Origin: a virus
IMG/VR virus record: IMGVR_UViG_3300028829_005709
Coordinates: 1-48,192 of that record
Reading direction: 5' to 3' (one strand)
DNA length: 48,192 nucleotides
Numbering within the stretch: the first letter of the stretch is position 1; each line of letters starts with the position of its first letter. Position numbers and translations under genes: made by a program. Of the stretch, positions 38,832 to 48,190 are shown one piece after another. A model generated the notes under the pieces. It ran no database searches, was not told the origin of the DNA, and was given only the letters and a program-made list of their open reading frames with translations.

Positions 38832-39272
38832 ATGTCAAATGATTTACGACCAAACCCCGATGTACAAAATAGAATGCTTAAGTCGCAAAGACTTCTAGTT
38901 AAGGTAAATATCGTTAGTGATGCTGATCCTGCTAGTAAGACTTTAAATGACGATTCTTCTATTGCTACATTAAGATGTGAAGGCCAAACAGCTAAAGCTG
39001 ATGCTAAAGAAGATGTTTCTGCTGTTGCTACTACTGCTGCTGATGCCACTGGTATTTTCAGTGTTTTAATTGATGAAGCTAATGTTGATCAAATTTATAA
39101 GGTTGACTTACAGTCTTCTAGTGGTACTGTTGCTCTTGGAGCTGCTGGTGCCGTTGTTACTGCAGGAAAAAGAATGCTAATTGATTTAGACTCTAGTTTA
39201 GATCTTTCAACTGCTGCTGGTGCCGTAGAAAGCGAATTCACACTAGTTATCGATTATTCGGTAAGCAAATAA
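38832..39272 (+). CDS. Probable capsid decoration/head-associated protein (146 aa)
   Basis: Ala/Val/Ser-rich beta-type protein immediately upstream of the major capsid gene. Both genes have the same Shine-Dalgarno context (CGGAGGAAA-TAATAT). Ends in LVIDYSVSK. The size and place fit a head decoration or stabilisation protein; no specific family recognised. Confidence 0.68.
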   Translation: MSNDLRPNPDVQNRMLKSQRLLVKVNIVSDADPASKTLNDDSSIATLRCEGQTAKADAKEDVSAVATTAADATGIFSVLIDEANVDQIYKVDLQSSSGTVALGAAGAVVTAGKRMLIDLDSSLDLSTAAGAVESEFTLVIDYSVSK

Positions 39273-39298
39273 TTAAACAATTTCGGAGGAAATAATAT

Positions 39299-40522
39299 AT
39301 GTCAAGTTCAGCAAATACGCTAGATACGCTAAACGGCCTTTTTAAGGAAGTTTATGCTAAAGATCTAGAAGAATTAATACCTGATGGTGTTAAACTTTTA
39401 AATAAAATCCCTTTTGCTAAAAAAGAACAGCAATTAGGTAATTTCTATCACCAACCTGTTGTTTTAGGACACGAGCATGGTGTAACTTTCGCTCAATCAG
39501 GCGAAGATGCATTTAATTTAAATGCTCCTGTTGCTGGTAAAATTAAAGATGCTACAGTTCGTGGTACTCAATTAGTTTTACGTTCTGTGATGGGTTATAC
39601 TTCTGCGTCTCGTTCTGCAGAAGGCGGAGCTAAAGCTTTTAAACAAGCTACTAAGTTCTTAGTTGGTAACATGCTTAGATCTGTTACTAAAAAATTAGAA
39701 ATCGAATTACTTTATGGTCAATCTGGATACGGTGAAGTTGCTTCAATAGCTGGTAGTGTAGTTACTATTTCTACGGCTGAATGGGCTCCTGGTATTTGGG
39801 CTGGTGCTGAAGATATGCCAATTGAAATTTTATCGGCTGACGGTTTAACTTCTAGAGGCGAAACTTCTATTTCTGCAGTAGATTTTGACAACAGAGCTGT
39901 TACTTTAAGTAGCGTTCCTGCTGGCATAGTTGCTACAGATGTAATTTACCATAAAGGTGCTTTCGGTAACGAATTCGCTGGTATCCATAAAATTATCACC
40001 AATACTAGTTCTCTTTTCGGCATTTCTGCTACTGAGTTCAGTCTTTGGAAGGGTAATGAGTATGGTGCAGGTTCTGCTGCTTTATCTTTCAACAAAATCC
40101 AAATAGCTATCGCTAGAGCGGTTGAGAAGGGTTTAGATAGTGATGTAATGGTTTTAGTTAACCCTAAAACATGGGCAGATATCCTAAATGACCAAGCAGC
40201 TATGAGACGTTTCGACAGTTCTTATGGTAGTGATAAGTCTAGTAACGGTGCTAGAAGTATCGAATTTCACGGCCAAAATGGTATGATTGAAATCGTTCCT
40301 TCTATTTACTGTAAAGAAGGGTACTCTTACGTTATGTCTATGGATGAAATGGTTCGTATCGGTTCTACTGATGTGACTTTCAGACGACCAGGAAAAGGCG
40401 ATGAGTTCTTTAGAGATTTAGAGAACAGTGCTGGTTATGAGCTTAGAGCTTATACTGATCAAGCATTATTCTGTCACGCTCCAGGACGTAATGTTCTAAT
40501 TTCAGGAATTGTTAATACTTAA
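39299..40522 (+). CDS. Major capsid protein (407 aa)
   Basis: Typical coat gene: strong Shine-Dalgarno GGAGG, less extreme AT content and preferred codons, followed by a strong terminator. N-terminal LFKEVYAKDLEELIPDGVKLLNKIPF, then TQLVLRSVMGYTSASRS (about 97-113) and C-terminal FRRPGKGDEFFRDLENSAGYELRAYTDQAL; these fit HK97-fold coats of podovirus-like phages. Confidence 0.88.
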   Translation: MSSSANTLDTLNGLFKEVYAKDLEELIPDGVKLLNKIPFAKKEQQLGNFYHQPVVLGHEHGVTFAQSGEDAFNLNAPVAGKIKDATVRGTQLVLRSVMGYTSASRSAEGGAKAFKQATKFLVGNMLRSVTKKLEIELLYGQSGYGEVASIAGSVVTISTAEWAPGIWAGAEDMPIEILSADGLTSRGETSISAVDFDNRAVTLSSVPAGIVATDVIYHKGAFGNEFAGIHKIITNTSSLFGISATEFSLWKGNEYGAGSAALSFNKIQIAIARAVEKGLDSDVMVLVNPKTWADILNDQAAMRRFDSSYGSDKSSNGARSIEFHGQNGMIEIVPSIYCKEGYSYVMSMDEMVRIGSTDVTFRRPGKGDEFFRDLENSAGYELRAYTDQALFCHAPGRNVLISGIVNT

Positions 40523-40553
40523 TTATTAACAAATAATATTCAGAGATTTAAAG

Positions 40554-40578
40554 GGGAAGTTTTTACTTCCCTTTTTTT
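40554..40578 (+). terminator. Rho-independent terminator after the capsid gene
   Basis: GGGAAG-(TTTTTA)-CTTCCC followed by seven T. It ends the late capsid unit 30 bases downstream of the capsid stop and separates it from the converging minus-strand island. Confidence 0.88.
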
Positions 40579-40581
40579 ATG

Positions 40582-40737
40582 CTATCCTCTCTCTAGTGTT
40601 TTTATTCTTATACTAAGAGCTGCTATCCCCGCTATAAGCAAAGATAAACATGCGATTGGTCCTATAGTATTATCATATACTAAGAAGCCAGCAATAAAGC
40701 AAGTATGACAGCCTGCTATCTTAAGTACTATTTTCAT
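40582..40737 (-). CDS. Small membrane protein in the lysis-like island (51 aa)
   Basis: Two hydrophobic segments (about 3-21 and 26-44) and a basic C-terminus (RIKTLERG). GGAG precedes the ATG inside the upstream micro-ORF. Holin-like in size and topology, but with Cys residues and no known family. Confidence 0.52.
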   Translation of the reverse strand: MKIVLKIAGCHTCFIAGFLVYDNTIGPIACLSLLIAGIAALSIRIKTLERG

Positions 40738-40809
40738 CTACTCTCCTATAAAAACTAGTGTTACCATTAAAAATATCAATGTTGTCATATGTATAGGTTC
40801 AATACACAT
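40738..40809 (-). CDS. Membrane micro-ORF (23 aa)
   Basis: ATG overlaps the stop of the M15 peptidase gene (TAATG), and its stop abuts the next gene. Almost entirely hydrophobic (TTLIFLMVTLVFIGE). It may encode a tiny membrane peptide or merely serve coupling; weak evidence. Confidence 0.35.
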   Translation of the reverse strand: MCIEPIHMTTLIFLMVTLVFIGE

Positions 40810-41237
40810 TACACGAATTGGATGTGAAAATGCTTTCCAAGTTTCTTACCTTTACTATTAGTAACCTCATGATATTTAGCAGTCCAAGCATACCCGTTAT
40901 CACTGTTATGTTTACTATTTAAATAATTTTTTATGGCCTTAATTTCCTTATTAGTGAACATCTTAGTTCTAATATCAAAGGCTGTCCATATCTGATGTGG
41001 AGATTTCCAAGGCTTTTCATCATATTTTCTAATACCTCTAACAACTCCTGAATAGATCATATCCTGCTCTTCTTTTGTTCTTTGTATCATAGTAAGTACT
41101 ATATCTTTACCAAAAGCTCTTAAAACATAATACTTCAGTCCTTTTAATATATCATATAAAGCAGGGTTAAGAGTTTCTAGTCTAACTAGTTCGTCCTTTA
41201 AACGCTGACTATTATTTTTTACTTTAATAAATCCCAT
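40809..41237 (-). CDS. M15-family peptidase, probable endolysin (142 aa)
   Basis: The long upstream extension lacks a start with Shine-Dalgarno; ATG 41237 has AGAGG 7 bases before. Zinc-site motifs of M15 D-Ala peptidases: SPHQIWTAFDIR (about 79-90), with His81 and Asp88, and the terminal HFHIQF with its His (about 136-141); WTAKYHEV supplies the Glu/His region. It should cut stem peptides of peptidoglycan. It complements the GH24 lysozyme on the other strand. Confidence 0.8.
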   Translation of the reverse strand: MGFIKVKNNSQRLKDELVRLETLNPALYDILKGLKYYVLRAFGKDIVLTMIQRTKEEQDMIYSGVVRGIRKYDEKPWKSPHQIWTAFDIRTKMFTNKEIKAIKNYLNSKHNSDNGYAWTAKYHEVTNSKGKKLGKHFHIQFV

Positions 41238-41475
41238 TATCATCCTCTTCTTGGCTACCATTAGGTAGTCTGCCACAGCTATCACATACCATATATTCTT
41301 GTTCAGTATCCTCATTTTTATATATCCAAGCATGAGGCTTGCAATTAGCAGGTTTTATCCTTGTTTTCTTATTTGATAACAGTTCATGCACAAATCCATA
41401 TATAAAAGGTAGCATAACTAGCGTAGGATCGATTTGAAACAATAATATACTTAATAAGGTCATAATAAATATCAT
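41224..41475 (-). CDS. Membrane protein with C-terminal zinc motif (83 aa)
   Basis: The frame is open to 41523, but the promoter at 41482-41510 would start RNA near 41475, exactly at an ATG; ATG 41463 is the next option. One or two hydrophobic segments (about 1-30) are followed by CKPH and CDSCGR (about 45-67), a probable zinc site. It overlaps the peptidase gene by 14 bases. Confidence 0.55.
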   Translation of the reverse strand: MIFIMTLLSILLFQIDPTLVMLPFIYGFVHELLSNKKTRIKPANCKPHAWIYKNEDTEQEYMVCDSCGRLPNGSQEEDDNGIY

Positions 41476-41481
41476 ATAGTC

Positions 41482-41510
41482 ACTATAACACATAAAACTG
41501 CCTTTGTCAA
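41482..41510 (-). promoter_or_regulatory. Host sigma-70-type promoter of the minus-strand island
   Basis: TTGACA (41510-41505), a 17-base spacer and TATAGT (41487-41482). It lies back-to-back with the late-type motif at 41517. It gives the peptidase island host-type, not late-type, expression. Confidence 0.8.
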
Positions 41511-41516
41511 GTCTTT

Positions 41517-41534
41517 TTAACAAGTATATATAGA
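41517..41534 (+). promoter_or_regulatory. Late-promoter-like motif (consensus copy)
   Basis: TTAACAAGTATATATAGA, 26 bases before the TTG start of the gene at 41560. Confidence 0.72.
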
Positions 41535-41559
41535 GGATATTACCTAATAGGAGACTAAA

Positions 41560-42045
41560 TTGGCTACCAAATCACTTACAGTAAATAATAACACATATGA
41601 CTACCCTGCAGACGGAGAAGATCCAGGATGGGGTGCTGAAGCAACAGGGTGGGCAGAAGAGGTAACAAATACCCTTGACTCATTACTAGGCGCAGGAGAC
41701 ATCCTAGAGACTCCTGGAGAGATTGCCAACAACCAATCGGTAGCTTTAGACGTTTTACAGTTAGCCTTCGAACCTACAGTAACTAGATCTGCAGTAGTAA
41801 CTTACAGTATATACAGAAATACTGATTCAGCTAGTCTTTCTGAGACTGGTACTATAAATATTCTATATGATGCATCCCAACCAACTAATGAAAAATGGGT
41901 AGTTACTCAATCATTTGTAGGTAATGCTGGAGTTATATTTACTATTACCGATGCAGGACAATTTCAATATACTTCAACTAACATGGCTGGAACAGGTTAT
42001 GTAAATAAGTTTAAATTTAAAGCAACTACTACTTCTGCCGTATAA
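41560..42045 (+). CDS. Fibre-associated structural protein (161 aa), TTG start
   Basis: TTG with AGGAG 6 bases upstream; no ATG is better placed. The N-terminus NTYDYPADGEDPGWGAEATGWAEEVTNTLDSL (about 10-41) is a well-known start of phage fibre/baseplate-type proteins. C-terminal beta-rich. First gene of the last fibre operon. Confidence 0.72.
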   Translation: MATKSLTVNNNTYDYPADGEDPGWGAEATGWAEEVTNTLDSLLGAGDILETPGEIANNQSVALDVLQLAFEPTVTRSAVVTYSIYRNTDSASLSETGTINILYDASQPTNEKWVVTQSFVGNAGVIFTITDAGQFQYTSTNMAGTGYVNKFKFKATTTSAV

Positions 42046-42054
42046 GGATAATAA

Positions 42055-45000
42055 ATGAATTTTTTCGGAATAATTAAAGGTCTTTTAATAAGAAAAGAAG
42101 GCGATACTACTGCAACTACGACAGTATCTATTAATAGTAATATTACTACTCCAACAGCGTTAACTTTACCGGAAGGTGATGATCAACTAGTTGGTAGAAT
42201 TTCTACAGATGACTTATCTAATAAGACATTACAATCTGATACAGTAAAATTTCAAGACCTATCTACTCCAGCTAACGAGTTAATAATTGATTTAACTAAT
42301 ACTGGCGGATATACAACTACCATAGGCGCATTTCCTCAAGCAGGTAATATAGTATTATCTCTTCCTGCTACTAGCACACAACTTATAGGAACAGATACTA
42401 CAGACGATGTATCAAATAAAACATTCGTAACAACTGCTACCCCATTCCAAGCTAATATTCCTAGTACTAGTACTACTGACGGTACTATTGTAGTTACTGG
42501 CGGAGTTGGTATAAGTGGGGCTGTTAATATCGGAGGTAATACTGTTATAACAGGTAATCTTACTGTTACAGGAAGTACCACTACTATAAATACTACTGAC
42601 TTAGTTGTATTAGATAAAAACATTGTTATTAATGACCAAGGTACTGTTGCTTCTTCTGAAGGAGCTGGGATTACAGTTGATAGAACTGATGGTGAAGCAA
42701 TAGGTGGTTCGATCATCTATGCTAGAGGAGCTGACGATAATAATACTAGATTTAAAGTTGGGCCTTTAGGTGCAGAAGCTTATATAGTAGATATATCTAC
42801 AACACAAACTATTACCAATAAAGAAATGGTCGTAGCTTCTAATACAATAACTACAGCAGCTTCCGGTAACTTAGTTGCCACTGAATTAAATGCTGCCTTA
42901 GCTGAATTACAAACTGATGTAGATACTAGAGCTGATAGGTACTTAAGTAATTTAATATCGCCAACAACTGTTAGCGAAAGTTTAATACCTGTGTCTACTC
43001 AAGAGCTTGGAACAATAGCAAAACCTTGGAAGAGTTCTCTTAGTGAAAGTCATATAATATCAAACGGATCTTTGTCTCTTGGCGGACTAGTTAATACACA
43101 ATCAGCAGAATTTTTCAACCCTGTCGGTAATAGAGTCGCTGGCGTAGCTTTAATAAGCACTAACGCAGGAAATAATGGTAATATTCTTATAGGCTCCAGT
43201 GATAGAACTGATACTTCTAATTCTGCGGCTATATATATACAATCTGGAGACCAAGGTGGAGCTGCCGGAGATTCTGGATTAATAAGAGTTGAAACTGGAG
43301 ATTCTGATCAAGGAGATTCTGGGTCTATGTTTGTAGGGACAGGACAATCAATTGATACTTTAGGCAGGTCTGGGACTTTAACTATTGCGTCTGGAAATAC
43401 TAGCAATGCTGCAGGTGCTAATAATAATACTGGAGCAGTATCGATTGCATCTGGTACAGTACAGACATCTACAAATGGAGTCTCTGGAAATGCTAATTTT
43501 GGATCAGGTTCAGTATCGCAAGGATCTGGAAATTCTGGGACTGTTGGCATATCTTCTGGTGGCGCTATTAGCGGAAATTCTGGAGATATTAACTTAACAA
43601 TTGGAGCTTCTAGCAGTGGAACAAGAGGCTCAATAAATTTAGATGCTTTAGCAGTTAATGTAACAGACTTTGCATCTTTTGAAAGTACATCTTTACCTTC
43701 ACAGTATTGGGGAACTTTGCCTGCATTAGTGTTAGATGGTAAATCTGCAGATGCTATATCTAATGGAGCTGTTGGTATCATATTTGATATGGACGAAGCT
43801 ACAGGAAATGAAATATTTATTTCCGGTAATGATTTAGATAGTGGAGGAAACAACACTTCTGGTATGACAATAAAAACTGGTTCTCATGGTGGGACTGGTA
43901 CTACTGGTAGTATTTATATGCTTACTGGTAATCAAAATAATGCTACTGGAGATTCTGGCGGAATAGATATTGTTTCAGGAGAATCTGTTGTTAACTCTGG
44001 AGCAGTTCGTATTAACTCTGGCGGAGGTACAACCTCTAGTGGAGTTGTAGAGTTAAAATCTGGAGGTTCTGGCAGTGCTAGTGGTGACATTGATTTAATT
44101 TCTGGTGGCGGCGGTGCTGGTACTTCTGGTAATATTAAGTTAACTGTCGGCTCTGCAACTACGCAAGGAGATATACAATTCCTAAAAACTGGTATAGCTA
44201 ATACAATAGGAGATATATGGACAGCGACTAGTGTAGACGGTAAAGGTTACTGGGCTACTCCTACTGTAGGTGCTGATATTAATTTAAGTAATATAACTGC
44301 TACAGCTATTCCTGTAAATCTAATCCCAGATACTGCAGCAACTATACAATTAGGCTCACCTAGTTTACCATTCAATAAATTTAATGGTACTGGCGTTGCT
44401 TTATATAGCGCAGCTAATACTCTCAAAGGGCATATTTCTACTACAGGCTCACAAACGCCTCTTGGTGTAAGTACTGATGTAGCTTTATTTTCTACTGCTG
44501 GAAATGTTTTAGGAATTTTTAGCGCTAATGATAGTACTGCGGATGTTAATCCTACTGGAAGTCTTCATATAGAAACAGGAAATAAAACTGCTGGTACTGG
44601 CGATTCGGGCTTAATTAGTATAGTATCTGGAGACTCTCAAGGAGGCGATACTGGATCAGTAACTGTTGCTAGTGGTAAAAATGATTTTGGTGCAAATAGC
44701 GGAGACTTAAATTTAGAAAGTGGTATTGCTTCTTCAGGAGATTCTGGTAGTATTAATATAACCGTAGGCACAGCTACAGGTACTAGAGGTACAATTAACT
44801 TTGTAGATGGTTCTGAGGGAACTTCTGGGCATGTGTGGACTTCTTCTGGTACTGCTGGAGAAGGTAACTGGGCAGCGCCAGTAGGAGGCGCAACAACGGC
44901 TTTAGATAACCTAGCTAGTGTAGATTTAAATGCCAATTTAGAAACAACTAAAGCGTCTGATTTAATTTTAAGACATAATACAGAAACACAACAAGTAAAA

Positions 45001-46314
45001 GTCCTCTCTGCTGATTCGGCTTTAGGTGGCGGTACAATTACAGGTTACGTGACAGTATCAAGTGGTAACGTTATTACTACAGGTGCAGGTGAATCTGGTG
45101 TAGTTAATGTTAATACAGGTTATAATACTTCAGCAGGCGGCGGTGGTACTGGAAATTTAGAGTTATTCAGTGGTCAGGCTTCTGGTTCCGGTGTGTCAGG
45201 TTCAGTTAATCTTTACACTGGACCGTCAAATGGCGGTGTGTCCGGGAACGTTGCAATTTCTACAGGCAATTCGGCGGCAACTGGTTCAGGCGATATTACA
45301 CTACAAACTGGTACTGCAGGTGGAACCAGGGGCGATATAATCCTTAATGGTAATAATATACAATTATCTCCTGCATCTGGGGCATCTGCTATTGGCGAAA
45401 TTTGGACTGCAACTGATACTAGTGGGTCTGGAGAGTGGGCTGCAGCTCCTGCTAGTGGAGCAACAACGGCTTTAGATAACCTAGCTTCTACTGCTATAAA
45501 CGTAGACTTACTCCCAGGCACTACCGGAAGTATTAATTTAGGTTCTAGTTCAAAGACTTTTAATCAAATAAGTAATAGACTAATTTCTATGTACAATTCA
45601 TCTGATGTATGGAAGGGCTATCTAGAAGGAAATTCTGCTTCGTTGCCTAGTGGTGATACAGCTAACTTAGTTCTTGCAACGGCTGCTGAAGGTGATGGAG
45701 TTGGTGTATTTAGTGCGACAGCTTTTAGTGCTTCAACATCTAGTGGAATAGCTAACTTAGAATCTGGGAATGTAACAGATGCAGGAGGTTTTACATCTGG
45801 GATCGTAAAGATAAAATCTGGTAACTTAACTCATGCTTCAAATAATTTTAATTCAGGAGCCGTTATAATAAGTACAGGTACAGTAGCAGGTTCTGGTTCT
45901 AGAGGTACAATTAATTTAGTAGACGGTTCTGAAGGAACAAGCGGTCATATTTGGACTTCTTCTGGTACTAGCGGAGAAGGTAATTGGGCCGCAGCTCCTG
46001 CTGGCGGATACGCTGTTGTCGCAAAAACTACAACATATAATCCTGCAGTTCATAACGATCATATATTTGCAGATAGTACAGGCGGAGCATTTACAATAAC
46101 ATTGCCTGCTACTCCTTCTTTAGGAGATAAAGTAAGAATCACAGACCATATAGATGCGACAACTGGTGGTGGGTTTGCTACTAATAATGTAACAGTTGCA
46201 AGAAACAGTTCTACAATAGATAGTGTAGCTTCAGATTTTACATTAGATGTAGATGGCGGAGATGTTGAGTTTATTTATAACGGATCTACTTGGAGGGTTT
46301 TAAACCTTGGCTAA
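42055..46314 (+). CDS. Giant repetitive tail fibre protein (1419 aa)
   Basis: N-terminal repeats of the type DDLSNKTL/DDVSNKTF, then GNLTVTGSTTTINTTDLVVLDKNI (about 166-190), a common fibre shaft element. From about 355 on, four long blocks of Gly/Ser/Thr-rich strands (TGDSGLI, SGSVTVASG, SGDINL) alternate with conserved joints of the form GxWAAP...GATTALDNLAS. The C-terminal 100 residues form an LP-rich knob (FTITLPATPSLGDKVRI). Likely a long side fibre; no catalytic motif. Confidence 0.82.
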   Translation: MNFFGIIKGLLIRKEGDTTATTTVSINSNITTPTALTLPEGDDQLVGRISTDDLSNKTLQSDTVKFQDLSTPANELIIDLTNTGGYTTTIGAFPQAGNIVLSLPATSTQLIGTDTTDDVSNKTFVTTATPFQANIPSTSTTDGTIVVTGGVGISGAVNIGGNTVITGNLTVTGSTTTINTTDLVVLDKNIVINDQGTVASSEGAGITVDRTDGEAIGGSIIYARGADDNNTRFKVGPLGAEAYIVDISTTQTITNKEMVVASNTITTAASGNLVATELNAALAELQTDVDTRADRYLSNLISPTTVSESLIPVSTQELGTIAKPWKSSLSESHIISNGSLSLGGLVNTQSAEFFNPVGNRVAGVALISTNAGNNGNILIGSSDRTDTSNSAAIYIQSGDQGGAAGDSGLIRVETGDSDQGDSGSMFVGTGQSIDTLGRSGTLTIASGNTSNAAGANNNTGAVSIASGTVQTSTNGVSGNANFGSGSVSQGSGNSGTVGISSGGAISGNSGDINLTIGASSSGTRGSINLDALAVNVTDFASFESTSLPSQYWGTLPALVLDGKSADAISNGAVGIIFDMDEATGNEIFISGNDLDSGGNNTSGMTIKTGSHGGTGTTGSIYMLTGNQNNATGDSGGIDIVSGESVVNSGAVRINSGGGTTSSGVVELKSGGSGSASGDIDLISGGGGAGTSGNIKLTVGSATTQGDIQFLKTGIANTIGDIWTATSVDGKGYWATPTVGADINLSNITATAIPVNLIPDTAATIQLGSPSLPFNKFNGTGVALYSAANTLKGHISTTGSQTPLGVSTDVALFSTAGNVLGIFSANDSTADVNPTGSLHIETGNKTAGTGDSGLISIVSGDSQGGDTGSVTVASGKNDFGANSGDLNLESGIASSGDSGSINITVGTATGTRGTINFVDGSEGTSGHVWTSSGTAGEGNWAAPVGGATTALDNLASVDLNANLETTKASDLILRHNTETQQVKVLSADSALGGGTITGYVTVSSGNVITTGAGESGVVNVNTGYNTSAGGGGTGNLELFSGQASGSGVSGSVNLYTGPSNGGVSGNVAISTGNSAATGSGDITLQTGTAGGTRGDIILNGNNIQLSPASGASAIGEIWTATDTSGSGEWAAAPASGATTALDNLASTAINVDLLPGTTGSINLGSSSKTFNQISNRLISMYNSSDVWKGYLEGNSASLPSGDTANLVLATAAEGDGVGVFSATAFSASTSSGIANLESGNVTDAGGFTSGIVKIKSGNLTHASNNFNSGAVIISTGTVAGSGSRGTINLVDGSEGTSGHIWTSSGTSGEGNWAAAPAGGYAVVAKTTTYNPAVHNDHIFADSTGGAFTITLPATPSLGDKVRITDHIDATTGGGFATNNVTVARNSSTIDSVASDFTLDVDGGDVEFIYNGSTWRVLNLG

Positions 46315-48190
46315 TCTCTCTAAATTTTTTAATGAACAAAAAGAACAAAAGAATTATTTCTCTGCTATTAACGACCAAGTTAATGATAATAATGTAACTA
46401 ACGTAGTTGCTTATGAAGAAGCTAGTGCTCCATATGCTGATGGTACAGGTGGATCTCCTGCAACTGTAAGTGTTGCTGCTACAGCAGTGGCTGCTGAGTT
46501 ACTAGAGGGTGCATACAGTATAGAGATATTAAAAGCAGCTACAGATGGTTCAGGTGAGGGTGTTAGTTTAGTAACCAGCACGATAGACAGACAAGATTAT
46601 GGTAGAACACTTTGGGGATCTATAGAGGGTGACTTCACAGAGATGGTAACTTCAGGTGACTGGAGTTTATACGCTTACGATGTAACTAACGCTGCAATTT
46701 TACCAGTAGTAATGAATGATGCTGATGATGTTACGATAGCTAATAAGCAAGGTAAACTACAATTCTCTGTATTCCCTGCAAGCACAACAGCTAGTATCAG
46801 ATTAAGTTTACATTTAGAGAGTGATTCAGATACTGCATCTGCTTACTCACTTTATATAGATGATATTAAGCTAGGTCCACAGGCTAGTATGCCTGGGTAT
46901 GTTTCAGAGCCAGCGCAAGATTTTACACCAACATGGGCTGTTGGTACATTCACTTTAGGTGACGGTACAGTTAATTATGCTAATTACACTAGAGATGGGA
47001 ACTGGATGACTGGTGTTGTACGTATAACTTTTGGTAGTACAACAACCATGGGTTCTGCGCCCAAGATGGATATACCTAACAGTCTAACAGTTGATACTGC
47101 CGTGTGGCCAGTGGTTACAAATATGATAGCTGGTGGTGGATCTATAAGAGATTCAGGTACTGGTGTTCATCAAGCTAGAGTACAGGCTATTAGTTCCACA
47201 CAAGTGTTAATTCAATACATTAATTCATCGGCGGCAGCGACAGCTATTAGCTCTACAGCTCCAATGACATGGACTACAAACGATGAGATTGAATTTAGCT
47301 TCCGCATCCCAATCTCAGGCTGGAAAGCTAGCAACTTAATAAGCACTCAGGAGGCTTTGTTTAGTGTACCTAAAAGCTATACAAGTAATGTAACTCCTAC
47401 GGGCACTTTAACGGGAACACTTAGTACTGCAATCTTTGGTACTTTAGAGAATAATGATTTAGGATTATATGATACTACTACAGGGATATGGACTGCTTCT
47501 AGAAATGGTGATGTCGATGTTGCCGCAGGTCTTTGGTACAACTACGAATCTGCAACTAATAGATCCGTTAGAGTCGCAGTTAAAAATATTGATACAGGAA
47601 AATATGTATATGCTAACAATAGATCGGTGGGAGCAAGTACAAGTGCTCAAGTAAATGTTTCGGGTACGTTAGAAGTAACTAAAGGGGATAGGCTTGTTGT
47701 CCAATCTTACTGTGATGGAACTAGTCCAACATTTGCATCAATCCTTAGTCATTTTAGTTTTGCATATAGACCAGACTTCTCAGTATTTGGAGTGCAGGGG
47801 GAGACGGAGCTTGTTGAGAGTACAACAGACGCCCAAGCTACGTGGCCATTTGCAGCATCAACTCCAGGAAATTTAACTAGCATTACTTTAACTCCGGGCG
47901 AATGGGATCTAACTGCATACTTAGGGATTAGAAATTCGGCGGTGGGCGCTGCATACTTTGTGGATCTATTAATGACTCCAACTTCGGCTAGTATTAGTGG
48001 TATAAAATATGCAGATAACGCATCTTATGTTAGAAATAATGGAGCACAATTTGACGCATATCATATGACAATTCCTAGACTTAATGTTACGGTCACTGAA
48101 ACAACAACATATTATTTAGTTGGTAACATGAGCGCAAATACTGGGGTCCAATATAAAGGCTATAAAATCTCAGCAAGAAGGATTAAATAA
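46307..48190 (+). CDS. Tail fibre/receptor-binding-type protein (627 aa), TTG start
   Basis: Starts with TTG inside the last codons of the giant fibre gene. The N-terminal 130 residues are polar; FTPTWAVGTFTLGDGTVNYANYTRDGNWMTGVV (about 205-237) is a jelly-roll element found in fibre tips, and further beta domains follow to the end. Very likely a distal fibre component. Confidence 0.75.
   Translation: MANLSKFFNEQKEQKNYFSAINDQVNDNNVTNVVAYEEASAPYADGTGGSPATVSVAATAVAAELLEGAYSIEILKAATDGSGEGVSLVTSTIDRQDYGRTLWGSIEGDFTEMVTSGDWSLYAYDVTNAAILPVVMNDADDVTIANKQGKLQFSVFPASTTASIRLSLHLESDSDTASAYSLYIDDIKLGPQASMPGYVSEPAQDFTPTWAVGTFTLGDGTVNYANYTRDGNWMTGVVRITFGSTTTMGSAPKMDIPNSLTVDTAVWPVVTNMIAGGGSIRDSGTGVHQARVQAISSTQVLIQYINSSAAATAISSTAPMTWTTNDEIEFSFRIPISGWKASNLISTQEALFSVPKSYTSNVTPTGTLTGTLSTAIFGTLENNDLGLYDTTTGIWTASRNGDVDVAAGLWYNYESATNRSVRVAVKNIDTGKYVYANNRSVGASTSAQVNVSGTLEVTKGDRLVVQSYCDGTSPTFASILSHFSFAYRPDFSVFGVQGETELVESTTDAQATWPFAASTPGNLTSITLTPGEWDLTAYLGIRNSAVGAAYFVDLLMTPTSASISGIKYADNASYVRNNGAQFDAYHMTIPRLNVTVTETTTYYLVGNMSANTGVQYKGYKISARRIK

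Noticed and set aside
42336-43856. Minus-strand ORFs of 126 and 182 residues inside the giant fibre gene
   Set aside because: Pro/Val-rich shadows of a Gly/Thr-rich sense gene; no ribosome-binding site or promoter.
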